A stretch of DNA of 45,937 bases from an uncultured Faecalibacterium sp. (GCA_900540455.1 UQGD01000016.1:1-45937), one strand, 5' to 3'. Positions 1 through 8,053 are shown, counted from the first letter of the stretch. Notes: generated from the sequence alone by a model not told the origin. Made by a program: numbers and translations.

Positions 1-120
1 TATGGGGCAAATCTCTCAGCCAGAACCAATGTTTTCTTATTTGGAGGCAGCCTTGTCTGCGGCTCTTTTTCAAAAGGCGCAGACAGGGGGCTTGTTTTTT
101 AGAGCAGAAAGTGAAGGACT
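1..120. other. Edge region, no gene seen
   Basis: These bases lie downstream of the minus-strand DUF2200 gene and hold no credible gene. An inverted repeat pairs TTGTCTGCG (about 52-60) with CGCAGACAG (about 79-87). A T-run follows on the plus strand some nucleotides later, so it may be a weak terminator for a plus-strand gene lying outside the window. The gap between stem and T-run makes this uncertain. Confidence 0.3.
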
Positions 121-474
121 TTACGCCTTGCGCAGGATCTTTTCCATCGGGCGGCCCTTGGCCAGCTCATCGATGAGCTTGTCCAGGCGGCGGATGTCCT
201 GCATCAGCGGCTCGGGGATGGTCTCGATCTGTACACCGCAGATCTTGCCGGTGACCTGTATCCGGTCGGGGTTCAGGGCTGGTGCCTGGGCAAAAAACTG
301 CTGGTAGCTGACGCCCTTCTCAGCTGCCTGCTGGAGCTGGGCCGGGGTATAGCCGGTCATCCAGCCGATCACCTGGTCTACCTCTGCCTGGGTGCGGCCT
401 TTGCGCAGGGCTTTGCCTGCCAGCAGGGGGTATAGCTTGCCAAAGGACATGGCGTAGACCTGTTCATTGGTCAT
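121..474 (-). CDS. DUF2200 family protein
   Basis: This 117-residue protein has the sequence style of the DUF2200 family: an N-terminal TNEQVYAMSFGKLYPLL, then a VDQVIGWMTGYT segment, FFAQAPALNPDR, and a C-terminal LDKLIDELAKGRPMEKILR. No biochemical function is established for the family. Two in-frame ATGs exist at 483 and 474. The ATG at 483 overlaps the upstream stop as ATGA but sits directly against the GGAGG. The ATG at 474 has GAGGAGG at a normal distance and is preferred. The gene directly follows the YhcH-family gene and is very likely co-transcribed with it. There are no transmembrane segments or signal peptide. Confidence 0.85.
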   Translation of the reverse strand: MTNEQVYAMSFGKLYPLLAGKALRKGRTQAEVDQVIGWMTGYTPAQLQQAAEKGVSYQQFFAQAPALNPDRIQVTGKICGVQIETIPEPLMQDIRRLDKLIDELAKGRPMEKILRKA

Positions 475-479
475 AGCGC

Positions 480-950
480 TCATTCCTCCTCGGGGTCTTC
501 GTCCAGCTGGATGGTAAAGACGGCTTTTTTCAGCTTGCCGCAGCCCTGGGCTTTCAGCCCGGTGCGGTAAGCCTCCCCGGCGAGGAACAGGGCAAACCGT
601 CCCTCGCACAGCATCCCGGCGGCGCTGGTGCCGGCTGTGCCGGTGACCGTGTCGCTCTCCGGGTCGGCAGGGCGGGTGGGGGTCAGCTCACCCAGCGAGA
701 CCTCGAACAGCTCGCTGCCTTCCAGGTCGGTCTCCAGGGTCAGGTGTGCATCGTGGCGCACAAAGGGGACCTTATCTGCATTCTGCGGGGTCACGGTGCT
801 TACGGTGACATAGGCGGTATCGCCGTCGATGCGGGTGCGTCCGGCAGGCAGAGCGGTGATGTCCCGTGCCATGACAAATTCGATCACAGCGTCCAGCCCG
901 CTGACAAGGCCCAGGTAGTTGGGCAGGTTGTTCAGGGTATCGTAGATCAT
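480..950 (-). CDS. YhcH/YjgK/YiaL (EbgC-like) family protein
   Basis: The 156-residue product matches the cupin-like YhcH/YjgK/YiaL family (DUF386). Members occur in sugar-acid and sialic acid operons, and one (EbgC) is a small subunit of an evolved beta-galactosidase. Visible family features are the start MIYDTLNNLPNYLGL, the RHDAHLTLE segment in the middle and a C-terminal KLKKAVFTIQLDED strand. The usual late metal-binding histidine (a PxDxHxP-type motif) seems replaced: here the segment reads LAGEAYRTGL. Metal binding or catalysis may therefore be altered. GGAGG precedes the ATG. It is the first gene of a two-gene unit with DUF2200. Family assignment is fairly sure; the substrate is unknown. 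Confidence 0.75.
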   Translation of the reverse strand: MIYDTLNNLPNYLGLVSGLDAVIEFVMARDITALPAGRTRIDGDTAYVTVSTVTPQNADKVPFVRHDAHLTLETDLEGSELFEVSLGELTPTRPADPESDTVTGTAGTSAAGMLCEGRFALFLAGEAYRTGLKAQGCGKLKKAVFTIQLDEDPEEE

Positions 951-979
951 AAGGGAAAACCTCCGTGTGTTTTGGCCCT

Positions 980-1008
980 ATCCTATCATACCGCAGGGGG
1001 CATTGCAA
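980..1008 (-). promoter_or_regulatory. Sigma-A promoter for the YhcH/DUF2200 unit
   Basis: Read on the minus strand, TTGCAA (1003-1008) is followed after 17 bp by TAGGAT (980-985), 30 bp upstream of the ATG at 950. Spacing is ideal and the -10 box is one or two bases from consensus. Confidence 0.6.
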
Positions 1009-1029
1009 TAAAAATGGAGCCTAAAATGC

Positions 1030-1059
1030 AAAAAACGGCTGGCGATGTCTCGCCAGCCG
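1030..1059 (-). terminator. Rho-independent terminator behind the hydroxyacid dehydrogenase
   Basis: A perfect 10-bp stem CGGCTGGCGA/TCGCCAGCCG with a 4-nt loop is followed on the minus strand by six T. It lies 30 bp beyond the stop of the dehydrogenase gene and separates it from the YhcH unit. Confidence 0.9.
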
Positions 1060-1089
1060 GATGCAGATGCGGGGCACGCCCCGAAAAGC

Positions 1090-2049
1090 TCAGTTTACGA
1101 TGTGTTCTCCTTGGCCCTGCAAAAAGCTGCGCAGATTCTGGGTGGTGATGCGCATCAGATTTTCCAGGGCTTCGGCTGTGGTCCAGGCAATGTGGGGGGT
1201 CAGCAGCGCATGAGGCTCCGCCCGCAGCGGGCTGTCCGGGGGCAGGGGCTCGGCAGCAAAAGCGTCTGCCCCATAAAAACCCAGATGCCCGCTGTGCAGG
1301 GCCGCCGCAACGGCGGCTTCGTCCACCAGTGCGCCGCGGGCGGTGTTCAGCAGAATGGCGCCGGGCTTCATCTGAGCCAGGGCGCTGCCGTCTATCCGGC
1401 CCCGGGTCTCCGGGGTAGCAGGACAGTGGAGGCTGAGTACGTCGCTTTCGGCCAGCAGAGTCTGGAAGGGAACAAACTCTACCCCGTCGGCAGCGTACTC
1501 CGGCCGCTGGGTCCGGGTGCAGGCCAGCACCCGCATCCCAAAAGCCTGGGCGATCCGGGCTGCCTGCCGCCCGATGCTGCCGTAGCCGTAAACGCCAAAC
1601 ACCTTGCCGTACAGCTCCTGCTGGGGCAGCAGCCCATAGCAGGCGGGGACATTCAGCTGCCAGTGCCCATCCTTGACGGCGGTGTCGTACCGCTGGGCGC
1701 ATTGACAGATGGCCAATAACAGGCTGAAGGTCATCTGGGCAACGCTGTAGGTGGAGTAGCCGGGCACATTGGCCACGCTGACCCCGTGGCGGCGGCAGGC
1801 GGCCAGGTCCAGGTTGTCGGTGCCGGTGGCGATGATGCCCATCCACCGGAGCTTGGGACATTGGGCCAGCACCGCCTCGTCGATGCGGCATTTGTTCAGC
1901 AGCACCAGTTCCGCATCCTGGATGCGGGGCACGATCTCCTCATAGGCGGTGCGCACGTACTGTGTGGTATCCGGCACCAGTGCTTTTACCCCGGACCAGT
2001 CCAGATCCCCCGGGTGCATGACGTAGCTTTCCAGGATCACAGCTTTCAT
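1090..2049 (-). CDS. D-2-hydroxyacid dehydrogenase (NAD-dependent)
   Basis: A 319-residue soluble oxidoreductase of the D-isomer 2-hydroxyacid dehydrogenase family, which interconverts 2-keto acids and D-2-hydroxy acids with NAD(P)H. The nucleotide-binding motif GVYGYGSIGRQAARIA lies near residues 150-165. It is followed by the family blocks HCPATPETRG, MKPGAILLNTARGALVDE (catalytic Arg and Glu region) and TPHIAW (catalytic His). Length is normal. Relatives include glycerate, hydroxypyruvate and lactate dehydrogenases; the substrate cannot be read from sequence. AAGGAAGG precedes the ATG. It lies 30 bp behind the acetyltransferase-like gene and probably shares its transcript. A strong terminator follows. 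Confidence 0.9.
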   Translation of the reverse strand: MKAVILESYVMHPGDLDWSGVKALVPDTTQYVRTAYEEIVPRIQDAELVLLNKCRIDEAVLAQCPKLRWMGIIATGTDNLDLAACRRHGVSVANVPGYSTYSVAQMTFSLLLAICQCAQRYDTAVKDGHWQLNVPACYGLLPQQELYGKVFGVYGYGSIGRQAARIAQAFGMRVLACTRTQRPEYAADGVEFVPFQTLLAESDVLSLHCPATPETRGRIDGSALAQMKPGAILLNTARGALVDEAAVAAALHSGHLGFYGADAFAAEPLPPDSPLRAEPHALLTPHIAWTTAEALENLMRITTQNLRSFLQGQGEHIVN

Positions 2050-2079
2050 AGGCGTTTTACCTTCCTTTTCTTTTGTGTA

Positions 2080-2715
2080 TCAAACCGGGCACAGAGCCAG
2101 AGCGGTGCCCTGGGGGCTGGGGCGGCTGTCCACTGCGGCCCAGCCCCGGGCCAGCAGTGCGGCTACCCGGCCCATCTCCCCCAAAGGCACCCAGATCGGC
2201 TCCACAGCCGGGGCATCCGCTCCCTCAAAGCCGAACAGGTAACAGGGGGAAAGACTGTCCAGCGGGCGTATGGCCCGCAAGGCAAAGCCCTGTTTTAAGT
2301 ACGCAGTGGCCAGCGGCTCAGAGCCGGCGGTGCACTCCAGCACGGCCCACACGGGGCCGCCGCCGCAGAGTTTTGCGGCCCGGCGTACAGCGGCCGCAGC
2401 CAGGGCAGGCGCCTGCTGAGGGGCAGAGCCGATGGGCGGGGTAAGGATGCAGCCCTGCTGCGTCCCGTCCCAGCAAAGATATTCCCGCAGGGCGGCGGCA
2501 CAGGCGGTGTCGGCGTTCAGGGGCAGGGTCAGCAGCGCTTCCACCGGTTCGGACCGGTGTTCGCAGACGGCCCAGGCTTCGCCGGCGGCCAGCATACGCA
2601 ATACCTCGCTGTGGGGGCGGTAGACGCTGCTGGCTTCCCGCTGCGCCAGCAGACAGAACTGCTCGGCACGGATGCGCCGCAGGCGGGCCGAGTTTTTTTC
2701 GGGCAGAATGGTCAT
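2080..2715 (-). CDS. Putative GNAT-type acetyltransferase
   Basis: A 211-residue cytoplasmic protein. The segment around residues 140-175 (VLECTAGSEPLATAYLKQGFALRAIRPL) resembles the C-terminal half of GNAT N-acetyltransferases, where a short helix precedes a YxxxGF strand. The canonical acetyl-CoA loop (Q/RxxGxG/A) is not clear, so enzymatic activity is a guess. The start at 2715 is chosen because AAAGGAGGAACG lies just upstream. The product is rich in Ala, Leu and Arg. It sits upstream of the hydroxyacid dehydrogenase on the same strand and may act in the same small unit. It could also be an unrelated conserved protein. Confidence 0.6.
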   Translation of the reverse strand: MTILPEKNSARLRRIRAEQFCLLAQREASSVYRPHSEVLRMLAAGEAWAVCEHRSEPVEALLTLPLNADTACAAALREYLCWDGTQQGCILTPPIGSAPQQAPALAAAAVRRAAKLCGGGPVWAVLECTAGSEPLATAYLKQGFALRAIRPLDSLSPCYLFGFEGADAPAVEPIWVPLGEMGRVAALLARGWAAVDSRPSPQGTALALCPV

Positions 2716-2808
2716 GGGGATCGTTCCTCCTTTGCAGTTTGGTGGGTACAAAACCCAGTCTACCCTGCAAAGGCAGAAAAGAAGCACGAACTATGCGGAC
2801 GGAGCGGG

Positions 2809-3531
2809 TCAGTCCAGACAGATCTCCTCACTGAGCACCTGCCCGATGGGCTGGGCAATGCACAGGTCGGCCTGGCGGTCTGCAGCGGTGGGCTGCAGGT
2901 TGATCACCACCAGATGATCCCCCTGGAAGTAGCGGATCAGCCCGGCAGCGGGGTAGACCACCAGGCTGGTGCCCCCGATGATCAAGGTATCCGCCCGGCG
3001 GATGGCATTGACAGCGCCGGACAGCACCTGCTCGTCCAACCCTTCTTCATACAGCACCACGTCCGGCTTGACGATGCCGCCGCAGACCGGGCAGCGGGGC
3101 ACGCCCTGACTTTGGGCAATGAATCCTGCATCATAGAAGGCGCCGCACCCCAGGCAGTAGTTGCGCAGGGTGCTGCCGTGCAGTTCGTATACCCGCTTGG
3201 ACCCGGCAGCCTGGTGCAGCCCATCGATGTTCTGGGTGACCACCGCTGCCAGATGGCCCTGCTGCTCCAGCTTGGCCAGCCGCAGATGGGCGGCATTGGG
3301 CTTTGCACCCCGGACAAGGAGCTTGTCCCGGTAAAAGCGATAGAATTCCTCCGGGCAGCGCTCCCAAAAAGTATGGCTGAGGATGGTCTCAGGCGGGTAG
3401 TCGTATTTCTGGTGGTACAGTCCGTCCACGCTGCGAAAATCCGGAATGCCGCTTTCGGTGGAGACCCCTGCTCCGCCAAAAAATACGGCGCTGCGGCTGT
3501 CCGCCAGGATCTTTTCCAGTGCTTGGACCAT
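2809..3531 (-). CDS. cobB: NAD-dependent protein deacylase, Sir2 family
   Basis: The 240-residue product is a bacterial sirtuin that removes acyl groups from lysines while consuming NAD+. Visible motifs in order are GGAGVSTESGIPDFRS (NAD-binding loop, about residues 20-35), TQNIDGLHQAAG, the catalytic His in YELHGS, a zinc site with two CxxC pairs (CLGC ... CPVC), and GTSLVVYPAAGL near the C-terminus. The ATG at 3531 follows AGAAAGGAGCGG and gives the normal class length. The gene is divergent from ogt, with about 88 bp between them. Targets are not predictable, though an acetyltransferase-like gene lies directly downstream. Confidence 0.93.
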   Translation of the reverse strand: MVQALEKILADSRSAVFFGGAGVSTESGIPDFRSVDGLYHQKYDYPPETILSHTFWERCPEEFYRFYRDKLLVRGAKPNAAHLRLAKLEQQGHLAAVVTQNIDGLHQAAGSKRVYELHGSTLRNYCLGCGAFYDAGFIAQSQGVPRCPVCGGIVKPDVVLYEEGLDEQVLSGAVNAIRRADTLIIGGTSLVVYPAAGLIRYFQGDHLVVINLQPTAADRQADLCIAQPIGQVLSEEICLD

Positions 3532-3619
3532 AAAAATAAACCGCTCCTTTCTATTCTGGCCGGGATATGCTATCATGTGTAGTATAGCACGATTCGACGG
3601 GAAAGGAAGCGGTTTTGTT

Positions 3620-4081
3620 TTGCAGCAAGGAATTTTATGGATGGATACCCCGCTGGGCGTATTGCGGTTGGAGCAGGCGGGGGATAGCTTGTGCCGGGTG
3701 GAGTTTTGCACCGGGGCGGATGCCCCCGCCTGGCCTACCCCTCTGCTGCGGGAGGCGCAGCGCCAGTTGGAAGAATATTTTGCCTGCCGCCGCCAGGTCT
3801 TTGACCTGCCCTTGGCGGGGCAGGGGACGGCTTTCCAGCAGCAGGTCTGGGCAGAGCTGCTGCAGATCCCCTATGGGCAGGTGTGCAGTTATGGTCAGCT
3901 GGCAGACCGGCTAGGCAGGCCGGGGGCAGCCCGCGCCGTGGGCGGGGCTTGTCACTGCAACCCGCTGGCCATTCTGGTGCCTTGTCATCGGGTAGTGGGA
4001 GCGAATGGCCGTCTTACCGGCTATGCCGGAGGGCTGGAGCTGAAACAGCGTCTGCTGGCACTGGAAGGGGCAGTGCTTTAA
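3620..4081 (+). CDS. ogt: Methylated-DNA--protein-cysteine methyltransferase
   Basis: This suicide enzyme repairs O6-methylguanine by moving the alkyl group to its own cysteine. The active-site PCHRV sequence is present in ILVPCHRVVGANG, preceded by the DNA-binding helix region (GTAFQQQVWAELLQIPYGQ ... RAVGGA) and followed by TGYAGGLELKQRLL. I choose a TTG start at 3620 because AAAGGAAG lies about 10 nt upstream; the first in-frame ATG (3641) lacks a good ribosome site. With TTG the protein is 153 residues, normal for Ogt. Its stop overlaps the end of convergent nnrD by 4 bp, with no terminator visible between them. Confidence 0.9.
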   Translation: MQQGILWMDTPLGVLRLEQAGDSLCRVEFCTGADAPAWPTPLLREAQRQLEEYFACRRQVFDLPLAGQGTAFQQQVWAELLQIPYGQVCSYGQLADRLGRPGAARAVGGACHCNPLAILVPCHRVVGANGRLTGYAGGLELKQRLLALEGAVL

Positions 4082-4974
4082 CGCCCGTTTTCTGCAAAGA
4101 GGGTCCCCAAGGCGGGGAAAAGATCCTGGGGCAGCATCCCGTATTCGCCCCGTTGGGCGGCAGCTCGGTCGGCGGCGGCACCATGGAGCCAGGCGGCGCA
4201 GGCGGCGGCCTCAGCAGCCTCCAGTCCGCAGGCCAGCAGCGCTGCCAGGATGCCTGCCAGCGTGTCCCCGCTGCCGCCCCGGGCCAGGCCCGGGTTGCCG
4301 GTGGGGTTCACAAAACAGCGGCCATCCGGGGCGGCAATGATGGTGCGCATCCCTTTCAGCAGCACCACGGCGTCCCACTGCTGCGCAAAGCGGCGGGCAA
4401 TGCCCTCCCGGTCAGCGTTCACAGCGCCGGTGCTCAGACCGGTGAGCCGGGCCATCTCTCCGGGGTGCGGGGTCAGCACCAAGGCCCCCGCAGGATGGGG
4501 CAGGGGCTGACCGGCAGACAGCAGCCCTGCGGCGGCGTTCAACCCGTCTGCGTCCAGCACGGCACAGCCCGCAAAGCTGCTCAGCAGCTGCTGGATCAGG
4601 GTGCGGGTCTCGGCGGCACGGGCCGTGCTTTGGGCGGTATAGCCCAGCCCCGGCCCCGCCAGCAGCACAGCGGCCTTTTGGCGGCGCAGCAGGGGCAGAC
4701 TTTCCGGGGAGATGCCCCCTTCTGCCCCGTTGATGCAGGGCAGCAGGCAGCACTCCGGCAGGCGGGCAGAGGCGGCTGCCAACACCGGCTCCACACTGGC
4801 CAGGGTCACAAGACCGGCACCGGCCCGCAGTGCCCCTTCTGCCGCCAGCAGCGCAGCGCCCCGATAGCGGGCGCTGCCGGCCAGAGCCAGCACGCTGCCA
4901 AAGGTACCCTTGTGGCTGTCCCGCGGACGGGGCCGGATGCAGGACCATACAAACTCCGATGTGATCTCGGTCAT
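4078..4974 (-). CDS. nnrD: ADP-dependent (S)-NAD(P)H-hydrate dehydratase
   Basis: A 298-residue metabolite-repair enzyme of the YjeF C-terminal/ribokinase-like family that dehydrates damaged NAD(P)H hydrate using ADP. The N-terminal KGTFGSVLALAGS, the middle DADGLNAAAG and LTPHPGEMARL, and the late NPTGNPGLARGGSGDTLAG (nucleotide site with catalytic Asp) are all present. The fused epimerase half (NnrE) is absent, so this is the dehydratase alone. GAGGAGG precedes the ATG. It is the last gene of a three-gene unit, 14 bp behind the GTPase-nuclease fusion. Confidence 0.92.
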   Translation of the reverse strand: MTEITSEFVWSCIRPRPRDSHKGTFGSVLALAGSARYRGAALLAAEGALRAGAGLVTLASVEPVLAAASARLPECCLLPCINGAEGGISPESLPLLRRQKAAVLLAGPGLGYTAQSTARAAETRTLIQQLLSSFAGCAVLDADGLNAAAGLLSAGQPLPHPAGALVLTPHPGEMARLTGLSTGAVNADREGIARRFAQQWDAVVLLKGMRTIIAAPDGRCFVNPTGNPGLARGGSGDTLAGILAALLACGLEAAEAAACAAWLHGAAADRAAAQRGEYGMLPQDLFPALGTLFAENGR

Positions 4975-4988
4975 GAGCGTTTTCCTCC

Positions 4989-7565
4989 TCAGCCTTGCAG
5001 CAGAGCGCGGATCTCCCGTTCTACTTCTTCCACTTCCTGTTGGAACAGCCGGGAGGAGACCCGCAGCGCCCCGTGGCCCAGGATGATGATCTGCTCGGCT
5101 CCGTCCGAGGTCACCACCCGAACCCGGCGCTGCTTGCCGATCTCGTGGGTCACCCGCTCGATGTACATATCGGCGGTCTCGGCTTCCTTTGTATAAACGA
5201 TGTGGATGTTGTGGTACTGTTCAATGGCGCCGGGGCTGCCCGGCACCCGGTAGGCGTCGAATACCAGGATCACCACGCATTTTTTGTAGCCTTGGTAGTT
5301 GCACAGGATGTCTGCCAGCCGGGTGCGGGCGGCATCCAGGCTTTGTTTTGCCAGGGCGGAAAGCTCCTCCCAGGCAAAGATCAGGTTGTAGCCATCCACC
5401 AGCAGATATTCCGGTGCGATGGTCCAGCTCTGGGCGGCAAAATCCGGCCGTTCGGTCTTTTTTACCGGGCGGAAAGCGGCCAGCGGGTCCCGCTTGATGG
5501 GGCCGTAGGTCCGCTCAAAGATCTTCATCAGCTCGGCATCCTCTTCCAGGGTGGCCCGGTAGGCGGCGGCCCGGCGGGGGCTGGGGGCAGGGGCGGCATC
5601 GGCGGGGCGCTGGCTCTTGCCCCAGCCGCTGTCCACGTGCATATGGCTGCGTACGTCCGCCCAGGATACCACAAAACCGGCGCCATGGGCACAGAACACC
5701 GAGTCGGCCGGGTTGTCCAGGTCGTGCTGGGGCTGGTAGCCGCTTTCCGCAATGACCTGGGCTGCGTTATGGCAGGGCCGGTAGCCCACGGGGGTCAGGC
5801 TGATCCGGCCCCGGCCATGGGTATAGCCAGCCAGCTCGACCGGATAGTCCCGCAGTGTGGCCACCGGAGCAGTGCCGGTGAGCACAGCGGTCTCCAGGCC
5901 GGTCTCGGGCGGGTCAAAAGTGCCCTCCCGACGCTGGATGTCGGTGATAGCCCGGCCGATGTTCTCGGCGGGCACTTCCAGCCGGAAGCTGTACCAAGGC
6001 TCCAGCAGCTGGCTCTTGCCCATCATCAGTCCTTGGCGCACCGCACGGTAGGTGGCCTGGCGGAAATCCCCGCCTTCGGTGTGTTTCAGGTGGGCTTTGC
6101 CGGCAATAAGGGTGATCTTCATATCGGTGAGGGGGGCACCGGTCAGCACGCCCAGGTGCTGCTTTTCCTCCAAATGGGTCAGCACCAGCCGCTGCCAGTT
6201 TTTGTCCAGCACTTCCTCCCGGCAGTCGGCGGCATACTGCATCCCGCTGCCGGGGGGCAGAGGCTCCAGTTTCAGATGCACCTCAGCATAATGGCGCAGA
6301 GGCTCATAGTGTCCCACACCCTCGATGGGTTCGGTGATGGTCTCCTTATATAATATACCGCCGGGGCCAAAGGATACCTCCAGCCCAAAACGCTGGGCCA
6401 GCAGGGTGCGCAGCACCTCCAGCTGGATCTCTCCCATCAGCTGCAAATGGATCTGCCCCAGGGTCTCGTTCCACACCACATGGAGCTGGGGGTCCTCCTG
6501 TTCCAAACGGCGCAGCTTGTCCAGTGCGGCGTGGGCGTCGGCGCCTTCCGGCAGCAGGACCTGATAGCTCAGCACCGGTTCCAGGGCGGGGGGCTCGCTG
6601 TCCCGCTGGGCGCCCAGACCCTGGCCGGGGCGGCACTGGGTCAGGCCGGTGACTGCGCAGACCTGCCCCGGCCCGACCCGCTCGGCCAGGGTATATTTTG
6701 TGCCGGAGTACAGCCGCAGCTGATTGGCTTTTTCGGCCCAGGGGCCCTCCGGCCCCTCGCCGGAGAGCAGGTCCTTTACCTTTAATTCTCCGCCGGTGAC
6801 CCGCAGCCAGGTCAGCCGTGCGCCCGGCTCATCCTGCGAGACCTTGAATACCGCTGCACCAAAGGCAGATAGTGCCGGGGCCGGGCGGGTGAACCGGTCC
6901 AGCCCTTCCAGCAGCGGGTCTACACCGTCCAGCCGCAGCGCAGAGCCAAACCAGCAGGGGAATACATGCCGCCGGGCAATGGCGGGCAGGATCTGGCCGT
7001 CCTCCAAGGCGCCCTGTTCCAGCCAGGCATCCATAAGCCGTTCGTCACACAGGGCCAGCGCTTCGTCCCGGGCGGCAGGGTCAGCGCCAAAATCCACAAA
7101 GCCTTCACCCAGGCGGCGGTTCAGCTGTTCCAGCAGTTCGGCACGGGTCGGGCCGGGCAGATCCATCTTATTGATAAATACAAAGGTAGGGATGCGGTAC
7201 CGGCGCAGCAGCTGCCACAGGGTCTCGGTGTGGCTCTGCACGCCGCCCGGCCCGCTGATCACCAGCACAGCATAGTCCAGCACCTGCAAGGTGCGCTCGG
7301 CCTCGGCGGAAAAATCCACATGGCCGGGGGTGTCCAGCAGGGTGATATGGGTCTGCCCGGCGTCCAGCAAAGCCTGTTTTGAAAAAATGGTGATGCCTCG
7401 TGCCCGCTCCAAGGCGTCCGTATCCAAAAAAGCGTCCCGGTGGTCCACCCGGCCCAGTTTGCGGATGACCCCCGCCCGGTACAGCATAGCTTCGGACAGG
7501 GTGGTCTTGCCGGAGTCCACATGGGCCAGCACCCCCAGTACGATGGATCTTGTCTGTGCCTGCAT
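4989..7565 (-). CDS. TetM/EF-G-like GTPase fused to a Rae1/YacP-like NYN nuclease domain
   Basis: The 858-residue protein starts with a translational GTPase: AHVDSGKTT (G1, residues 14-22), RARGITIFS (G2), DTPGHVD (G3, about 76-82) and NKMD (G4, about 129). EF-G-like later domains follow to about residue 650. The layout matches tetracycline ribosomal protection proteins and related translation factors. From about residue 715 a second domain begins that closely resembles YacP/Rae1, the ribosome-associated A-site mRNA endonuclease of Bacillus subtilis. It shows LLVDGYNLI, VILVFDAY, KEAETADMYIE and VVTSDGAEQ, so all four acidic catalytic positions are kept. ATG 7565 is chosen over upstream starts because GGAGGGGC lies in front and the GTPase begins there. 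Tetracycline resistance should not be assumed. The middle gene of an operon with a membrane protein and nnrD. Confidence 0.88.
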   Translation of the reverse strand: MQAQTRSIVLGVLAHVDSGKTTLSEAMLYRAGVIRKLGRVDHRDAFLDTDALERARGITIFSKQALLDAGQTHITLLDTPGHVDFSAEAERTLQVLDYAVLVISGPGGVQSHTETLWQLLRRYRIPTFVFINKMDLPGPTRAELLEQLNRRLGEGFVDFGADPAARDEALALCDERLMDAWLEQGALEDGQILPAIARRHVFPCWFGSALRLDGVDPLLEGLDRFTRPAPALSAFGAAVFKVSQDEPGARLTWLRVTGGELKVKDLLSGEGPEGPWAEKANQLRLYSGTKYTLAERVGPGQVCAVTGLTQCRPGQGLGAQRDSEPPALEPVLSYQVLLPEGADAHAALDKLRRLEQEDPQLHVVWNETLGQIHLQLMGEIQLEVLRTLLAQRFGLEVSFGPGGILYKETITEPIEGVGHYEPLRHYAEVHLKLEPLPPGSGMQYAADCREEVLDKNWQRLVLTHLEEKQHLGVLTGAPLTDMKITLIAGKAHLKHTEGGDFRQATYRAVRQGLMMGKSQLLEPWYSFRLEVPAENIGRAITDIQRREGTFDPPETGLETAVLTGTAPVATLRDYPVELAGYTHGRGRISLTPVGYRPCHNAAQVIAESGYQPQHDLDNPADSVFCAHGAGFVVSWADVRSHMHVDSGWGKSQRPADAAPAPSPRRAAAYRATLEEDAELMKIFERTYGPIKRDPLAAFRPVKKTERPDFAAQSWTIAPEYLLVDGYNLIFAWEELSALAKQSLDAARTRLADILCNYQGYKKCVVILVFDAYRVPGSPGAIEQYHNIHIVYTKEAETADMYIERVTHEIGKQRRVRVVTSDGAEQIIILGHGALRVSSRLFQQEVEEVEREIRALLQG

Positions 7566-7579
7566 CCTGCCCCTCCTTA

Positions 7580-8002
7580 TTAAAGAGCGCCGGCCGCCAG
7601 GCCGATCAAGGTCATGGCGCTGCCCAGCACCAGATTGGTCGCCAGGCTGCAAAAGGTGCGCTCCTCCGGCTCCAGCTCGTCAAAGGAGACGATATGCTCG
7701 TCTGCATAGTCCACCATAGAGGAGGTGGCATGGCGGCGCTTTTTGCTTTTTTCCGGTGCGCGTCCCGCGGTGAACAGCCGCCGGGGGCTTAACCCGTCCA
7801 GGCTGAGGTAGCTCATCCAGGCCCAGGCAAGAAATGCGATGCCGCACACCAGTACCGGCCCCTCCCATAAGGTAAAGATCCCATCGCTGACAAAGTTTTC
7901 CCACACAAGGCAGGCTGCGGCGGCAACGGACAGCCGGGTGACCCCTTTGTAGAAGATGGCGTGGAGCATATAGGGCTTATAAATGGAAAAAATTCTCTTC
8001 AT
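7580..8002 (-). CDS. Conserved membrane protein, unknown function
   Basis: A 140-residue protein with an N-terminal amphipathic stretch (MKRIFSIYKPYMLHAIFY), two hydrophobic segments near residues 20-65, a charged middle (EKSKKRRHATSS ... EHIVSFDELEPEERTF) and a C-terminal hydrophobic stretch (LVLGSAMTLIGLAAGAL). I do not recognise a family. The start at 8002 is chosen because GGAGAGC precedes it and upstream residues do not look like protein. The gene is 14 bp upstream of the GTPase-nuclease fusion and is probably translated from the same transcript. This may tie it to ribosome quality control or to membrane anchoring, but nothing in the sequence proves that. Confidence 0.65.
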   Translation of the reverse strand: MKRIFSIYKPYMLHAIFYKGVTRLSVAAAACLVWENFVSDGIFTLWEGPVLVCGIAFLAWAWMSYLSLDGLSPRRLFTAGRAPEKSKKRRHATSSMVDYADEHIVSFDELEPEERTFCSLATNLVLGSAMTLIGLAAGAL

Positions 8003-8047
8003 ATTTCGTGGTGCTCTCCTATAATGTGCGCAAAGATTCATCTCCTT

Positions 8048-8053
8048 ATTATA
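8048..8053 (-). promoter_or_regulatory. Probable -10 box for the membrane protein-GTPase-nnrD unit
   Basis: A perfect TATAAT on the minus strand lies 45 bp upstream of the ATG at 8002. The hexamer 17 bp further up (TATCTT) is a poor -35 box, so the promoter may be weak or need an activator. Confidence 0.5.

Noticed and set aside
2..307. Plus-strand open frame at the window edge
   Set aside because: It overlaps the well-supported DUF2200 gene on the other strand, has no family-like sequence and mirrors its codon pattern.
3532..3619. Divergent promoter pair between sir2 and ogt
   Set aside because: Several AT-rich -10-like strings exist, but no hexamer pair with proper spacing could be chosen with confidence.
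4989..7565. Calling the GTPase a tetracycline resistance gene
   Set aside because: It is a chromosomal housekeeping-style gene in an operon with nnrD and carries an extra nuclease domain; family similarity alone does not show resistance.
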